The notes below the pieces were generated by a model, which was not told the DNA's origin, did not search any database, and was given only the letters and a program-made list of their open reading frames with translations. A DNA stretch of 7,185 nt from positions 1 through 7,185 of the forward strand of contig CBDUUP010000238.1 in NCBI GenBank assembly GCA_965370435.1, read 5' to 3'. Every line of letters begins with the position of its first letter. The first letter of the stretch is position 1. Origin of the DNA: CBDUUP01 sp965370435 (lineage in GTDB: Bacteria > Chloroflexota > Anaerolineae > Anaerolineales > UBA11579). Shown here one piece after another: positions 1 through 5,435 of the stretch. Position numbers and translations under genes: made by a program.

Positions 1-181
1 CTTCGTTTACGAACGCGAAGCCGAAGAACTTCTGGAGAACACCCGCCAGCGTATCGCCGACACGGTGCGCAATGCTAACGGCGGCGACATCTACGGCGAT
101 GTGAAAAAGACGGTCAAGAATTATCTTTATAACGAGACGCAGCGGCGACCTTTGATCTTCATTACGATGAGTAAGCCGTAA
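1..181 (+). CDS. rnj: Ribonuclease J, C-terminal end (partial, 5' end outside window)
   Basis: Reading from base 2 gives 59 codons ending at TAA 179-181. The peptide begins FVYEREAEELLE and ends with TQRRPLIFITMSKP. These match the C-terminal domain of RNase J: the 'GFVY..EAEELL' strand-helix start, and the basic 'LY..T.RRP.I' end that closes nearly every member. RNase J is a metallo-beta-lactamase/beta-CASP ribonuclease with endo- and 5'-3' exonuclease activity that matures and degrades RNA in the cytoplasm. The catalytic domain lies upstream of the window, so its motifs cannot be checked. A strong rho-independent terminator follows 70 nt after the stop, so this is the end of its transcription unit and it is unrelated to the minus-strand cluster. 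Recognition rests on the C-terminal domain only. Confidence 0.85.
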   Translation, partial: FVYEREAEELLENTRQRIADTVRNANGGDIYGDVKKTVKNYLYNETQRRPLIFITMSKP

Positions 182-184
182 AAC

Positions 185-236
185 GGGGGAGGAGGGGGAA
201 CAGGTAAACATGTATACAGGTAGACAGGGGGAGGAG
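185..236 (+). repeat. Short G/A-rich direct repeats between RNase J stop and terminator
   Basis: The decamer GGGGGAGGAG occurs at 185-194 and again at 227-236. Between them ACAGGTA occurs at 200-206 and 216-222. The stretch is in the untranslated tail of the RNase J transcript. It is a simple-sequence direct repeat; no function can be assigned. Confidence 0.45.
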
Positions 237-251
237 TCGAGGTTTTAGATG

Positions 252-277
252 AGGGCAGGGACAACCCTGCCCTTTTT
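252..277 (+). terminator. Rho-independent terminator after the RNase J gene
   Basis: GGGCAGGG (253-260), loop ACAA (261-264) and CCCTGCCC (265-272) form a perfect 8-bp GC-rich stem. It is extended by an A-T pair and followed by TTTTT (273-277). This is the classical intrinsic terminator layout, on the plus strand, 70 nt after the RNase J stop. Confidence 0.87.
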
Positions 278-390
278 GATATTCTGACTAGGTGGTTTTC
301 ATCACTGTGTGGAGACAATAATAGACTATACGCATAATCCGCTCTCTTGTTCCTGAGAGGAGTGGAGATGTTGTGTTCTTGAAGCGTCTG

Positions 391-446
391 ACCCTCACCC
401 CAGTCCCTTCGGGACTTGCCCCTCTCCCTGGAAGGGAGAAGGGCGA
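391..446. repeat. Intergenic repeat-like element with two adjacent hairpins
   Basis: The gene-free stretch 278-500 contains a pyrimidine-rich block opening with ACCCTCACCCC. It holds two hairpins: AGTCCC (402-407)/GGGACT (411-416) with a 3-nt loop, and CTCCC (424-428)/GGGAG (434-438) with a 5-nt loop, extendable to 420-443 with one bulged base. Blocks of the form 'CCCTCACCCC...CCCTCTCCC..GGGAGAGGG' are widespread dispersed repeats in many bacterial genomes, so this is probably a copy of such a repeat. Nothing else supportable is seen in 278-500. Confidence 0.5.
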
Positions 447-500
447 ATTTGCAGGCGTGGGTTGAGAGGCGGGGTGATGCTGGCGTAGGTAAATCACCTA

Positions 501-740
501 TCACTCCCCCATTTCTCGTTCTTTCAGTTTTTTATCTATCACTGCATTGATCAAAATTATTATTCCCTGTACGACAACGGCGGCAGAACAAAAAATAATG
601 AGCAGGAAAAAAACAATGTTGGGCGGCGCGCTCCAGGAACCTGCACTAATTAGCGTCATTCCCATTGAAATACCCAACCATCCCAGGAAAATTCTTAGTT
701 TGTAGCTAGATCGAGTTTCTTTTGGTGTACTATCGGACAT
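501..740 (-). CDS. Small two-helix membrane protein, unknown function
   Basis: This is a 79-residue protein whose family I do not recognise. The start chosen is ATG 740-738, beginning MSDSTPKETR. It is preceded by AAGGAAGGA a few bases upstream, whereas an in-frame ATG 60 bases further upstream (800) has no comparable ribosome binding site. After a charged N-terminus of about 14 residues come two hydrophobic segments: roughly residues 16-34 (IFLGWLGISMGMTLISAG) and 41-68 (rich in I, V, L, F). A short loop containing SWSAPP separates them, and the tail KKLKEREMGE is strongly charged. The layout predicts a helical hairpin in the inner membrane with both termini in the cytoplasm. The gene is AT-richer than its neighbours and stands alone, divergent from the SDR gene, which could indicate acquisition. 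Coding status is likely but rests on the ribosome site and membrane pattern only. Confidence 0.6.
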   Translation of the reverse strand: MSDSTPKETRSSYKLRIFLGWLGISMGMTLISAGSWSAPPNIVFFLLIIFCSAAVVVQGIIILINAVIDKKLKEREMGE

Positions 741-787
741 GTTATCCTTCCTTATAAGTGTCAATCGATGGTTAGTGGGATACCCCC

Positions 788-816
788 ATTGTACAGCCAA
801 AGGCCGCGGGGAGCAA
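788..816 (-). promoter_or_regulatory. Possible sigma70-type promoter for the small membrane protein
   Basis: On the minus strand TTGCTC (816-811) lies 17 bp before TACAAT (793-788). The -10 box matches 5 of 6 consensus bases and the -35 box 3 of 6. A start near 781 would give a leader of about 40 nt before ATG 740. This is weak, pattern-only evidence. Confidence 0.3.
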
Positions 817-852
817 GGGAAGGGCGGACTAAGAACACATTCGCTTAACAGG

Positions 853-858
853 TATAAT
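853..858 (+). promoter_or_regulatory. Possible -10 box for the SDR gene
   Basis: A perfect TATAAT lies 39 bp before the SDR start codon, giving a leader of roughly 33 nt. No convincing -35 box is found 16-18 bp upstream (the sequence there is around CTAAGAAC), so the call rests on the -10 hexamer and its position. Confidence 0.35.
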
Positions 859-897
859 TCTATTGGTAAAAACTAGTCACACTTCAAGGAGGCAGGC

Positions 898-1659
898 ATG
901 ACAGGACAGATGGCTGGGAAGGTTGCGTTGGTGACGGGGGGAAGCACGGGGATCGGGAAGGCGGCGGCTTTGGTGTTTGCGCGGGAGGGGGCCAGGGTCG
1001 CTATCGCCAGCCGCACACGGAAGACGGGCGAGGCGGCGGTGGCCGAGGTTCAGGCGGCGGGGGGCGAGGCGTTCTGGATCGAGACCGACGTCACCCAGGC
1101 GGCTCAGGTGGAGGCGATGGTGCAAGCCACTGTAGACACTTTCGGTAGGTTGGACTATGCCTTCAACAACGCGGGGAGCGGCGGCGGGGGCGGCTTGACG
1201 GCGGAGATAGAAGAGGCGGACTGGGACAAGACGATCACGGGCTATCTCAAAAGCGTCTGGCTTTGCATGAAGTATGAACTCCTGCACATGCTCCCGCTGG
1301 GTTACGGGAGTATTGTGAATAATTCATCGGTGGATGGGAAGCGGGGGTTCCCCTGGGACCCGGCGTATTCGGCGGCCAAGCACGGGGTCATCGGGCTGAC
1401 CAAATCGGCGGCCTTGCAGTACGCCGATAAGGGCGTCCGCGTTAACGCGGTGTGTCCGGGATGGATCAAGACCCCGCCGATTGATGATTGGATCGAGAAG
1501 GAGCCGGAAATGGAGGGGCTTATGCTGGCCCACCAACCCATCGGGCGGCTGGGCCGGGCCGAGGAGGTGGCCGAGGCGGTGGTTTGGCTGTGTTCGGATA
1601 GGGCTTCGTTGGTGATTGGGGTTTCATTGGATGTGGATGGAGGGTATTTGGCGATGTAG
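898..1659 (+). CDS. Short-chain dehydrogenase/reductase (classical SDR), NAD(P)-dependent
   Basis: This 253-residue protein has the usual length of a classical SDR, a soluble Rossmann-fold oxidoreductase acting on an alcohol or carbonyl. The motifs appear in order: the cofactor loop TGGSTGIG (13-20), DV (64-65), NNAG (90-93), catalytic Ser in NNSSVDG (143/144), Tyr157 and Lys161 in YSAAKHG, and CPGWI (186-190). All catalytic residues are present. Arg39 after the second beta strand (ASRT) suggests a preference for NADP(H), by inference. A glycine run, GSGGGGG (93-99), after NNAG is slightly unusual. The start is supported by AAGGAGG (886-892) five bases before ATG 898; the next ATG (910) is too far from it. 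The gene is monocistronic, convergent with the hdr-met cluster, and has no obvious link to it. The substrate cannot be told from sequence; names such as glucose 1-dehydrogenase or 3-oxoacyl-ACP reductase would be over-calls. Confidence 0.9.
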   Translation: MTGQMAGKVALVTGGSTGIGKAAALVFAREGARVAIASRTRKTGEAAVAEVQAAGGEAFWIETDVTQAAQVEAMVQATVDTFGRLDYAFNNAGSGGGGGLTAEIEEADWDKTITGYLKSVWLCMKYELLHMLPLGYGSIVNNSSVDGKRGFPWDPAYSAAKHGVIGLTKSAALQYADKGVRVNAVCPGWIKTPPIDDWIEKEPEMEGLMLAHQPIGRLGRAEEVAEAVVWLCSDRASLVIGVSLDVDGGYLAM

Positions 1660-1694
1660 GAGGGGAATTTCAAGATATTGGTTTCTAAACGCAA

Positions 1695-1727
1695 AGACCC
1701 TAAGGGTTTTGAAAACCCTTAGGGTCT
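1695..1727. terminator. Perfect 16-bp inverted repeat between convergent genes (likely bidirectional terminator or dispersed palindrome)
   Basis: AGACCCTAAGGGTTTT (1695-1710), a single G (1711), and AAAACCCTTAGGGTCT (1712-1727) are exact reverse complements. The folded RNA would have a 12-bp GC-containing stem capped by A-T pairs. The element sits 35 nt after the SDR stop and 26 nt beyond the hdrCB stop, between converging genes, where a shared terminator is expected. There is no long T tract on either side (AATTG on plus, TTTGCG on minus), so it is not a textbook terminator. The ACCCTAAGGGT palindrome type suggests a dispersed repeat reused as a transcript end. Confidence 0.6.
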
Positions 1728-1753
1728 AATTGCACGAGCTAATTATTTCACCC

Positions 1754-3172
1754 CTACCCTATAAATCCCTTCTCCTTCAACAGCGGACGGGGGTCCACCA
1801 GGTTTTTGTTCAGGGCGGCGGACTTCTTGTCCAGGCCGAGGGCGATGGCCATCAACTGGGTGAAGAAGAGCACCGGCATGGGGGCTTCCAGGTCCATCTG
1901 GAATTGGCGGGCGTCCAGGTTGGTGTGGCAGAGGGGGCAGGCGACGGCGATGAGGTCGGCCCCGGCTGCGCGGGCGTGGTCGATGATGCCGCCGCTCAAC
2001 TTGAGGACGATGTCGGGGCGAGTCAGGGAGTGGGCGGCGCCGCAGCAGACCGTCTTGTAGGACCAGTCAATCACCTCCGCGCCCAGAGCGGCCATGATCT
2101 CGTCCAGGTCGGTGGGGTTTTCGGGATTGGGCGCTCCGGTGACCTGGGGGGGGCGGGTCAGGAGGCAACCGTAATAGCTGACCACCTTCAGGCCTTCCAG
2201 GGGTTTCTTCACCCGGGCGGAGACCTGCGCGGCGCCGACGTGGTTGCGGATGGCTTCGCTCAGAGTGCTGACGTGGACGGTGTCTTGATATTGGTAACCG
2301 GTGGCGGAGTCCACTTCGGCTTTGCGGTCCTGGTGATTGCGTATCTCGTACTGGGCGGCCTTGTGGCGGTTGAAGCAGGCCGCGCAGGGCATGGTGACTT
2401 CGGTGAAGCCGCTCTGCTCGATGAGGCCCAGGTTCAGGATGGGGAGGCGGAGAGCGGCCTCGGTGTCGGCGCGGTGGGCGACGCTGCTGCCGCAGCACTG
2501 CCAGCCCTCCGGCTCGATGAGGTTCATCTCCAAAGCTCTGGCGACGGCCAGGGTGGAGGCGTTGTATTCGGGGGAGGTGGCGTGCAGGGAGCAGCCGGGG
2601 TAATAGGCGATGGCTTTATCAGCATCGGGGATTGGTTTGACTTTTTTCGGCAAGGGAGTGCGGCTGGGGAAGAAGGGGAACTTCCCATGTGCGATCATCT
2701 TGAGGCCCATGTCCACGTCGCCGAAAATGTTCAAGGTGCGCAGTTTCATCTCGGCGATCATGCCCGCCTCGTAGGCCCGGCCCCAGAGCTTGATCTCCCG
2801 CATGAAGGCCTGGTTGAAAATCTCGACCTGGGGGATGGGGGGTTTGATGCCCCGGTCCTTGGCCTCCCGGGTGAGGAATTCCATGATGGCGGTGATGTCC
2901 AGTCCCTGGGGGCAGCGGGTGGCGCAGGCCTGGCAGGAGGCGCAGAGCCAGGGAGTCTCCGACTCCAGGGCGATGTCTTCCTGGCCGAACTGCAAGGAGC
3001 GCATGATCTGGTTGGGCTGCCAATCGAAGAACTCGGAGACGGGGCATCCGGCGGTGCATTTCACGCACTGGTAACAGAGGTAGACGTTCTCCCCCAACTC
3101 CTGCTCGATGCGGCGGGCCAACTCCCCTTTAATTTCAGTGATCTGTAGGTCCTGATCTTTGTTATCAGCCAT
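1754..3172 (-). CDS. hdrCB: HdrC-HdrB fusion, heterodisulfide reductase-like Fe-S protein
   Basis: This 472-residue protein fuses two subunits that are separate in methanogens. The HdrC part (about 1-110) has two ferredoxin-type [4Fe-4S] motifs: Cys33-36-39-43-Pro and Cys77-80-83-87-Pro. The HdrB part (about 186-450) has two complete CCG domains: Cys194, Cys226-Cys227, Cys263/Cys266, and Cys336, Cys376-Cys377, Cys412/Cys415. Their spacing fits CX31-39CCX34-36CXXC. In methanogen HdrB such domains hold noncubane [4Fe-4S] clusters that reduce CoM-S-S-CoB. Beside metVF the partner is more likely an internal relay to MetF-MetV, as proposed for Moorella (inference). The start is ATG 3172, preceded by AGGA and 10 nt after the metF stop. 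An in-frame ATG at 3319 lies inside metF and gives an unrelated N-terminus, so it is rejected. This is the last gene of the cluster. Confidence 0.92.
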   Translation of the reverse strand: MADNKDQDLQITEIKGELARRIEQELGENVYLCYQCVKCTAGCPVSEFFDWQPNQIMRSLQFGQEDIALESETPWLCASCQACATRCPQGLDITAIMEFLTREAKDRGIKPPIPQVEIFNQAFMREIKLWGRAYEAGMIAEMKLRTLNIFGDVDMGLKMIAHGKFPFFPSRTPLPKKVKPIPDADKAIAYYPGCSLHATSPEYNASTLAVARALEMNLIEPEGWQCCGSSVAHRADTEAALRLPILNLGLIEQSGFTEVTMPCAACFNRHKAAQYEIRNHQDRKAEVDSATGYQYQDTVHVSTLSEAIRNHVGAAQVSARVKKPLEGLKVVSYYGCLLTRPPQVTGAPNPENPTDLDEIMAALGAEVIDWSYKTVCCGAAHSLTRPDIVLKLSGGIIDHARAAGADLIAVACPLCHTNLDARQFQMDLEAPMPVLFFTQLMAIALGLDKKSAALNKNLVDPRPLLKEKGFIG

Positions 3173-3182
3173 GAATGGGTTC

Positions 3183-4199
3183 CTAGTTGGCGTCGAAGAC
3201 CGGGCGGGGCAGCAGTCCGGCGCCTTCGACGATAGGCTCAACGGCCTCTTCCCACTCGATAGCCATGATATGCACCCCAGCCACGCCTTCGATCTGGCGC
3301 AGTTCTTTGATGAGGTCAATGCAGATCTGGATGCCTTCTTCTTTCCAGGCTTTGGAGCGCGCTCTCTTGTCCTCTTTAGTGAGTTCGTCCTTCTTCTTCC
3401 CCGCCCAGGGGGATCCGGCCTGGGTCATGCGGTCGATGATCTCGTCGGGGACCAGGATGCCGGGGACGTTTTTCTTCATGTAGCGGCCCATGCCGGGGCT
3501 TTTCAGAGGGCCGACCCCGGCCAGGATGTAGGTCTGCTCGTGGAGGCCGAGTTCGCGCACTTTCTCCATATATTTGGCGAAGGCTTCCACGTCGTAGACC
3601 AGTTGGGTCTGGATGAAGTCGGCTCCGGCCTTGACCTTCTTGCCCAGACGGTAGGGGCGGAAGTCAATCGGGTCGGCGAAGGGGGCGGCGGCGGCCCCGA
3701 CGAAGAAGCGGGGTTCGGGGCCTTTGAACTCGTCGCCGGATTCGAAAACCCGGTCGTCGCGCATGGAGGCAACGTTGCGGACCAATTGGATCGAGTCCAT
3801 ATCGAAGACGTTCTTGGCGGTGGGATGGTTGCCAAACTGCTGGTGGTCTCCGGTCAGGCAGAGCAGGTTGCGCATGCCCAGGGCGTACGCGCCCAGGAGG
3901 TCGCTCTGGATGGCCAGGCGGTTGCGGTCCCGGCAGGTCATCTGAATGACCGGCTCCAGGCCCTCCTGCACCACTATGGTCCCCGCGCCGATGCTGGACA
4001 TGCGGATGATGGCGGTCTGGTTATCGGTGATGTTGACGGCGTCACAGTAGCCCTTCAAGAGGGAAGCTTTGTGGCGGATCTCATCGCCGTCGGCGCTCTG
4101 GGGAGGGCCAAGCTCGCCGGTGACGGCGAAATGCCCAGCTTTCAGGACGCGCTCCAGGTTGGAGCCAGATAAATACCCGTTATTGGTTTGTTCGGTCAT
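3183..4199 (-). CDS. metF: 5,10-methylenetetrahydrofolate reductase, large subunit
   Basis: This 338-residue FAD-dependent TIM-barrel enzyme reduces 5,10-methylene-THF to 5-methyl-THF, the last step that forms the methyl group in the Wood-Ljungdahl pathway. Family landmarks are present: Glu29 in VTGELGPP (the counterpart of E. coli Glu28, catalytic), QMTCRDRNR (86-94), the flavin-binding LCLTGD with Asp118, and ADFIQTQ (193-199) with Gln199 in the folate-binding position. It is longer than E. coli MetF (about 296 aa), partly because of a charged insertion KKKDELTKEDKRARSKAWKEEG (about 268-289) near the C-terminus. The start is ATG 4199, three bases after the metV stop, with GAGGA inside the end of metV, so translation is likely coupled. 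Acetogen-type MetF proteins act with MetV rather than directly with NAD(P)H. Placement between metV and hdrCB supports membership of a MetFV-HdrABC-MvhD complex. Confidence 0.93.
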   Translation of the reverse strand: MTEQTNNGYLSGSNLERVLKAGHFAVTGELGPPQSADGDEIRHKASLLKGYCDAVNITDNQTAIIRMSSIGAGTIVVQEGLEPVIQMTCRDRNRLAIQSDLLGAYALGMRNLLCLTGDHQQFGNHPTAKNVFDMDSIQLVRNVASMRDDRVFESGDEFKGPEPRFFVGAAAAPFADPIDFRPYRLGKKVKAGADFIQTQLVYDVEAFAKYMEKVRELGLHEQTYILAGVGPLKSPGMGRYMKKNVPGILVPDEIIDRMTQAGSPWAGKKKDELTKEDKRARSKAWKEEGIQICIDLIKELRQIEGVAGVHIMAIEWEEAVEPIVEGAGLLPRPVFDAN

Positions 4200-4202
4200 G
4201 GT

Positions 4203-4889
4203 TTATTCCTCTTTCTCGGCGGCCAGCCGCAGGTCTTCGCGGATGATCCTGCGGGGCCCGCCATCGCGGGAGGTTTGCCAGTTCTTGGGGGGCTGCAATT
4301 CCATGAGGAGTTCCAGCTTTCCTTTGCTGTTGAGGTTATCGTAGATCAACTGCCAGGCGCAGGGGACCTCGGGGTCAATCTCGCAGTGGCCGTCTTCGGA
4401 GCCGCCGCAAGGCCCGTTGAGCAGGGACTTGGAGCAGCGGGCGATGGGGCAGATGCCGCCGGTCAGGCCCAGGACGCAGTCGCCGCAAGCGGCGCAGCGT
4501 TCTTCCCAGACGCCTTGTTCGGTGGGCATGCCCAGGAAGGAGGTGTTCAGTCCAGGGACCACCCAGTTATTAGGGAAGCGCTCGGCCATGGCTTGCACGC
4601 CGATGCCGCAGCCCAGGGAGAGGACCACTTCCACCTCCCCGACCTGTTCGGCGATCTGGTCGAGGTACTCCCATTCGCATTGGCGTTGGACGGTCAGGTC
4701 GGTGATGTTCTTGTCCTGGCCGCCAATCTTGGCGCTCATGCGCAGGGAGGTGGAGACCATCTCGGCCTCCCGCGCGCCGCCGGCAAAACAGACGGTCACA
4801 CAGGTGCCGCACCCCACGACCAGCGCTGTTTCAGCGTCGCCGATCAGGGTTTTGATTTCATCCAGGGATTTCTGTTCTGCAACGATCAT
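4203..4889 (-). CDS. metV: MetV, Fe-S/zinc cysteine-rich small subunit of methylene-THF reductase
   Basis: This 228-residue protein matches the MetV type (methylene-THF reductase C-terminal domain family), which pairs with MetF in acetogens and links its flavin to an electron donor. The N-terminal half has VVGCGTCVTVC (Cys27, 30, 34), then Cys71 and a SLGCGIGVQ segment (Cys94). The C-terminal half carries the family hallmark, RCAACGDC (Cys132, 135, 138), then GGICPIARC (Cys147, 152) and LNGPCGG (Cys161), with further Cys169 and Cys177. These can bind Fe-S clusters and/or zinc; which residue binds what cannot be read from sequence. ATG 4889 overlaps the mvhD stop as ATGA and has AGGAG 8 nt upstream. 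The overlap with mvhD and the 3-nt gap to metF imply coupled translation and a fixed ratio. Confidence 0.9.
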   Translation of the reverse strand: MIVAEQKSLDEIKTLIGDAETALVVGCGTCVTVCFAGGAREAEMVSTSLRMSAKIGGQDKNITDLTVQRQCEWEYLDQIAEQVGEVEVVLSLGCGIGVQAMAERFPNNWVVPGLNTSFLGMPTEQGVWEERCAACGDCVLGLTGGICPIARCSKSLLNGPCGGSEDGHCEIDPEVPCAWQLIYDNLNSKGKLELLMELQPPKNWQTSRDGGPRRIIREDLRLAAEKEE

Positions 4890-5341
4890 AGATTCTTCTC
4901 CTGGGAAGCAGCCGAAGCGGGGGCGGGTTGTTTCAGGGGACTAGGCCCTAGCTCGGCGATTCTTTCAGACATCTCTTTGGTTCGAGTCACGAATTCCCCG
5001 GCCATGGCGGCGGACATGTTGAACATCTCCACGCGTTCCGGCTCCAGGCCGATCTGGGAAATTATCTCTTTGATGCGCCCTATGCGGCGCTTGGCGTTGG
5101 TATTACCTTCCAGGTAATGGCAGTCGCCTTGCAGTCAACCCGCGACCATCACGCCGTCGGCGCCGTCCTCGAAGGCGTGCAAGACCATGAGCGGGTCGAG
5201 CTTGCCGGTGCAGGGCAGTTGGACGACCTTGATGGAGGGCGGGTACTGCATGCGCAGCCCTCCGGCCAGGTCGGCAGCGGCGTAGGCGCAGTGTTCGCAG
5301 CAATAGGCGATGATGTCTACGGGGGTGTTTTCTTCAGTCAT
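4886..5341 (-). CDS. mvhD: MvhD-type iron-sulfur subunit, selenoprotein with in-frame UGA (Sec69)
   Basis: This is read as one 151-codon gene with an internal TGA at 5137-5135. Residues 1-68 carry the MvhD N-terminus: CCEHCAY (Cys14, 15, 18), QLPCTGKLDP (Cys44) and GVMVAG. After the TGA the frame continues with LQGDCHYLEGNTNAKRR (70-86), the most conserved stretch of the family, then the usual helical end, and stops at TGA 4888-4886. In homologues the residue before xxGDCHY is normally cysteine, so the TGA most likely encodes selenocysteine (known in methanogen VhuD and reported in some bacterial MvhD). MvhD is a small [2Fe-2S] protein that passes electrons between a partner enzyme and HdrA. 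Sec69 is at a likely cluster-ligand position. The last 20 or so residues are an Ala/Pro-rich tail. AAGGA lies 3 nt before ATG 5341. Standard gene callers would truncate it to 68 aa. Confidence 0.85.
5093..5137 (-). promoter_or_regulatory. UGA selenocysteine codon and candidate bacterial SECIS element
   Basis: On the minus strand the TGA at 5137-5135 is followed, after 16 nt, by AUUACC (5118-5113), loop UGGAA (5112-5108) and GGUAAU (5107-5102). This is a perfect 6-bp stem whose apical loop starts 22 nt after the UGA. A lower helix GGCG (5128-5125)/CGCC (5096-5093) can form across an internal loop. Bacterial SECIS elements need the loop about 16-37 nt from the UGA and a G in its first two bases; here the second base is G. 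SelB would bind the loop. Confidence 0.7.
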
Positions 5342-5377
5342 TAGTCCTTCCGATTTCGTATTTAATTTCTCAGTCGA

Positions 5378-5432
5378 AGCGCAGCAGGGTGCGCTCTTTA
5401 CTAGGACGGCAGGGCGCAGCAGCGCTGCGCCC
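5378..5432. repeat. Two tandem hairpins in the hdrA-mvhD gap
   Basis: The 94-nt gap 5342-5435 holds GGGCGCAGC (5412-5420), AGC, GCTGCGCCC (5424-5432), a perfect 9-bp stem starting 4 nt after the hdrA stop. It also holds AGCGCA (5378-5383), a 6-nt loop, and TGCGCT (5390-5395). Neither is followed by a T tract on the minus strand, so they are not intrinsic terminators. They look like a REP-type palindromic insertion. Possible roles are mRNA stabilisation or partial attenuation between hdrA and the downstream genes (inference). Confidence 0.6.
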
Positions 5433-5435
5433 CTA

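Noticed and set aside
185..231. G-quadruplex in the G-runs after RNase J
   Set aside because: There are only three runs of G5, with one loop of about 28 nt, which does not meet the usual four-run pattern.
127..504. Minus-strand frame of 125 codons across the RNase J tail and intergenic repeat
   Set aside because: It crosses the terminator and repeat element, has Pro/Ser-rich low-complexity translation and overlaps the RNase J coding end.
1730..3148. Long plus-strand open frame of 472 codons opposite hdrCB
   Set aside because: It is antisense to a gene with intact Fe-S and CCG motifs. The translation is Gly/Ala/Val/Asp-rich low-complexity sequence with no domain, and it has no ribosome site. 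It is a by-product of GC-rich codon bias.
3173..3319. Upstream in-frame start for hdrCB at 3319
   Set aside because: It would lie inside metF, and the extra 49 residues have no similarity to HdrC. ATG 3172 has its own ribosome site.
3159..4172. Long plus-strand open frame opposite metF
   Set aside because: It is antisense to a clear MetF. Its composition is like that of other GC-rich mirror frames, with no recognisable motif.
4188..5117. Long plus-strand open frame opposite metV and the end of mvhD
   Set aside because: It is antisense to metV and the conserved C-terminal part of mvhD, and has no motif or ribosome site.
5135..5341. mvhD as a truncated 68-aa protein or a pseudogene broken by a nonsense mutation
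   Set aside because: The TGA is at the one position where Sec is known in this family, a SECIS-like hairpin follows at the right distance, and the downstream frame is fully conserved and translationally overlaps metV. A sequencing error (TGC to TGA) remains the residual alternative.
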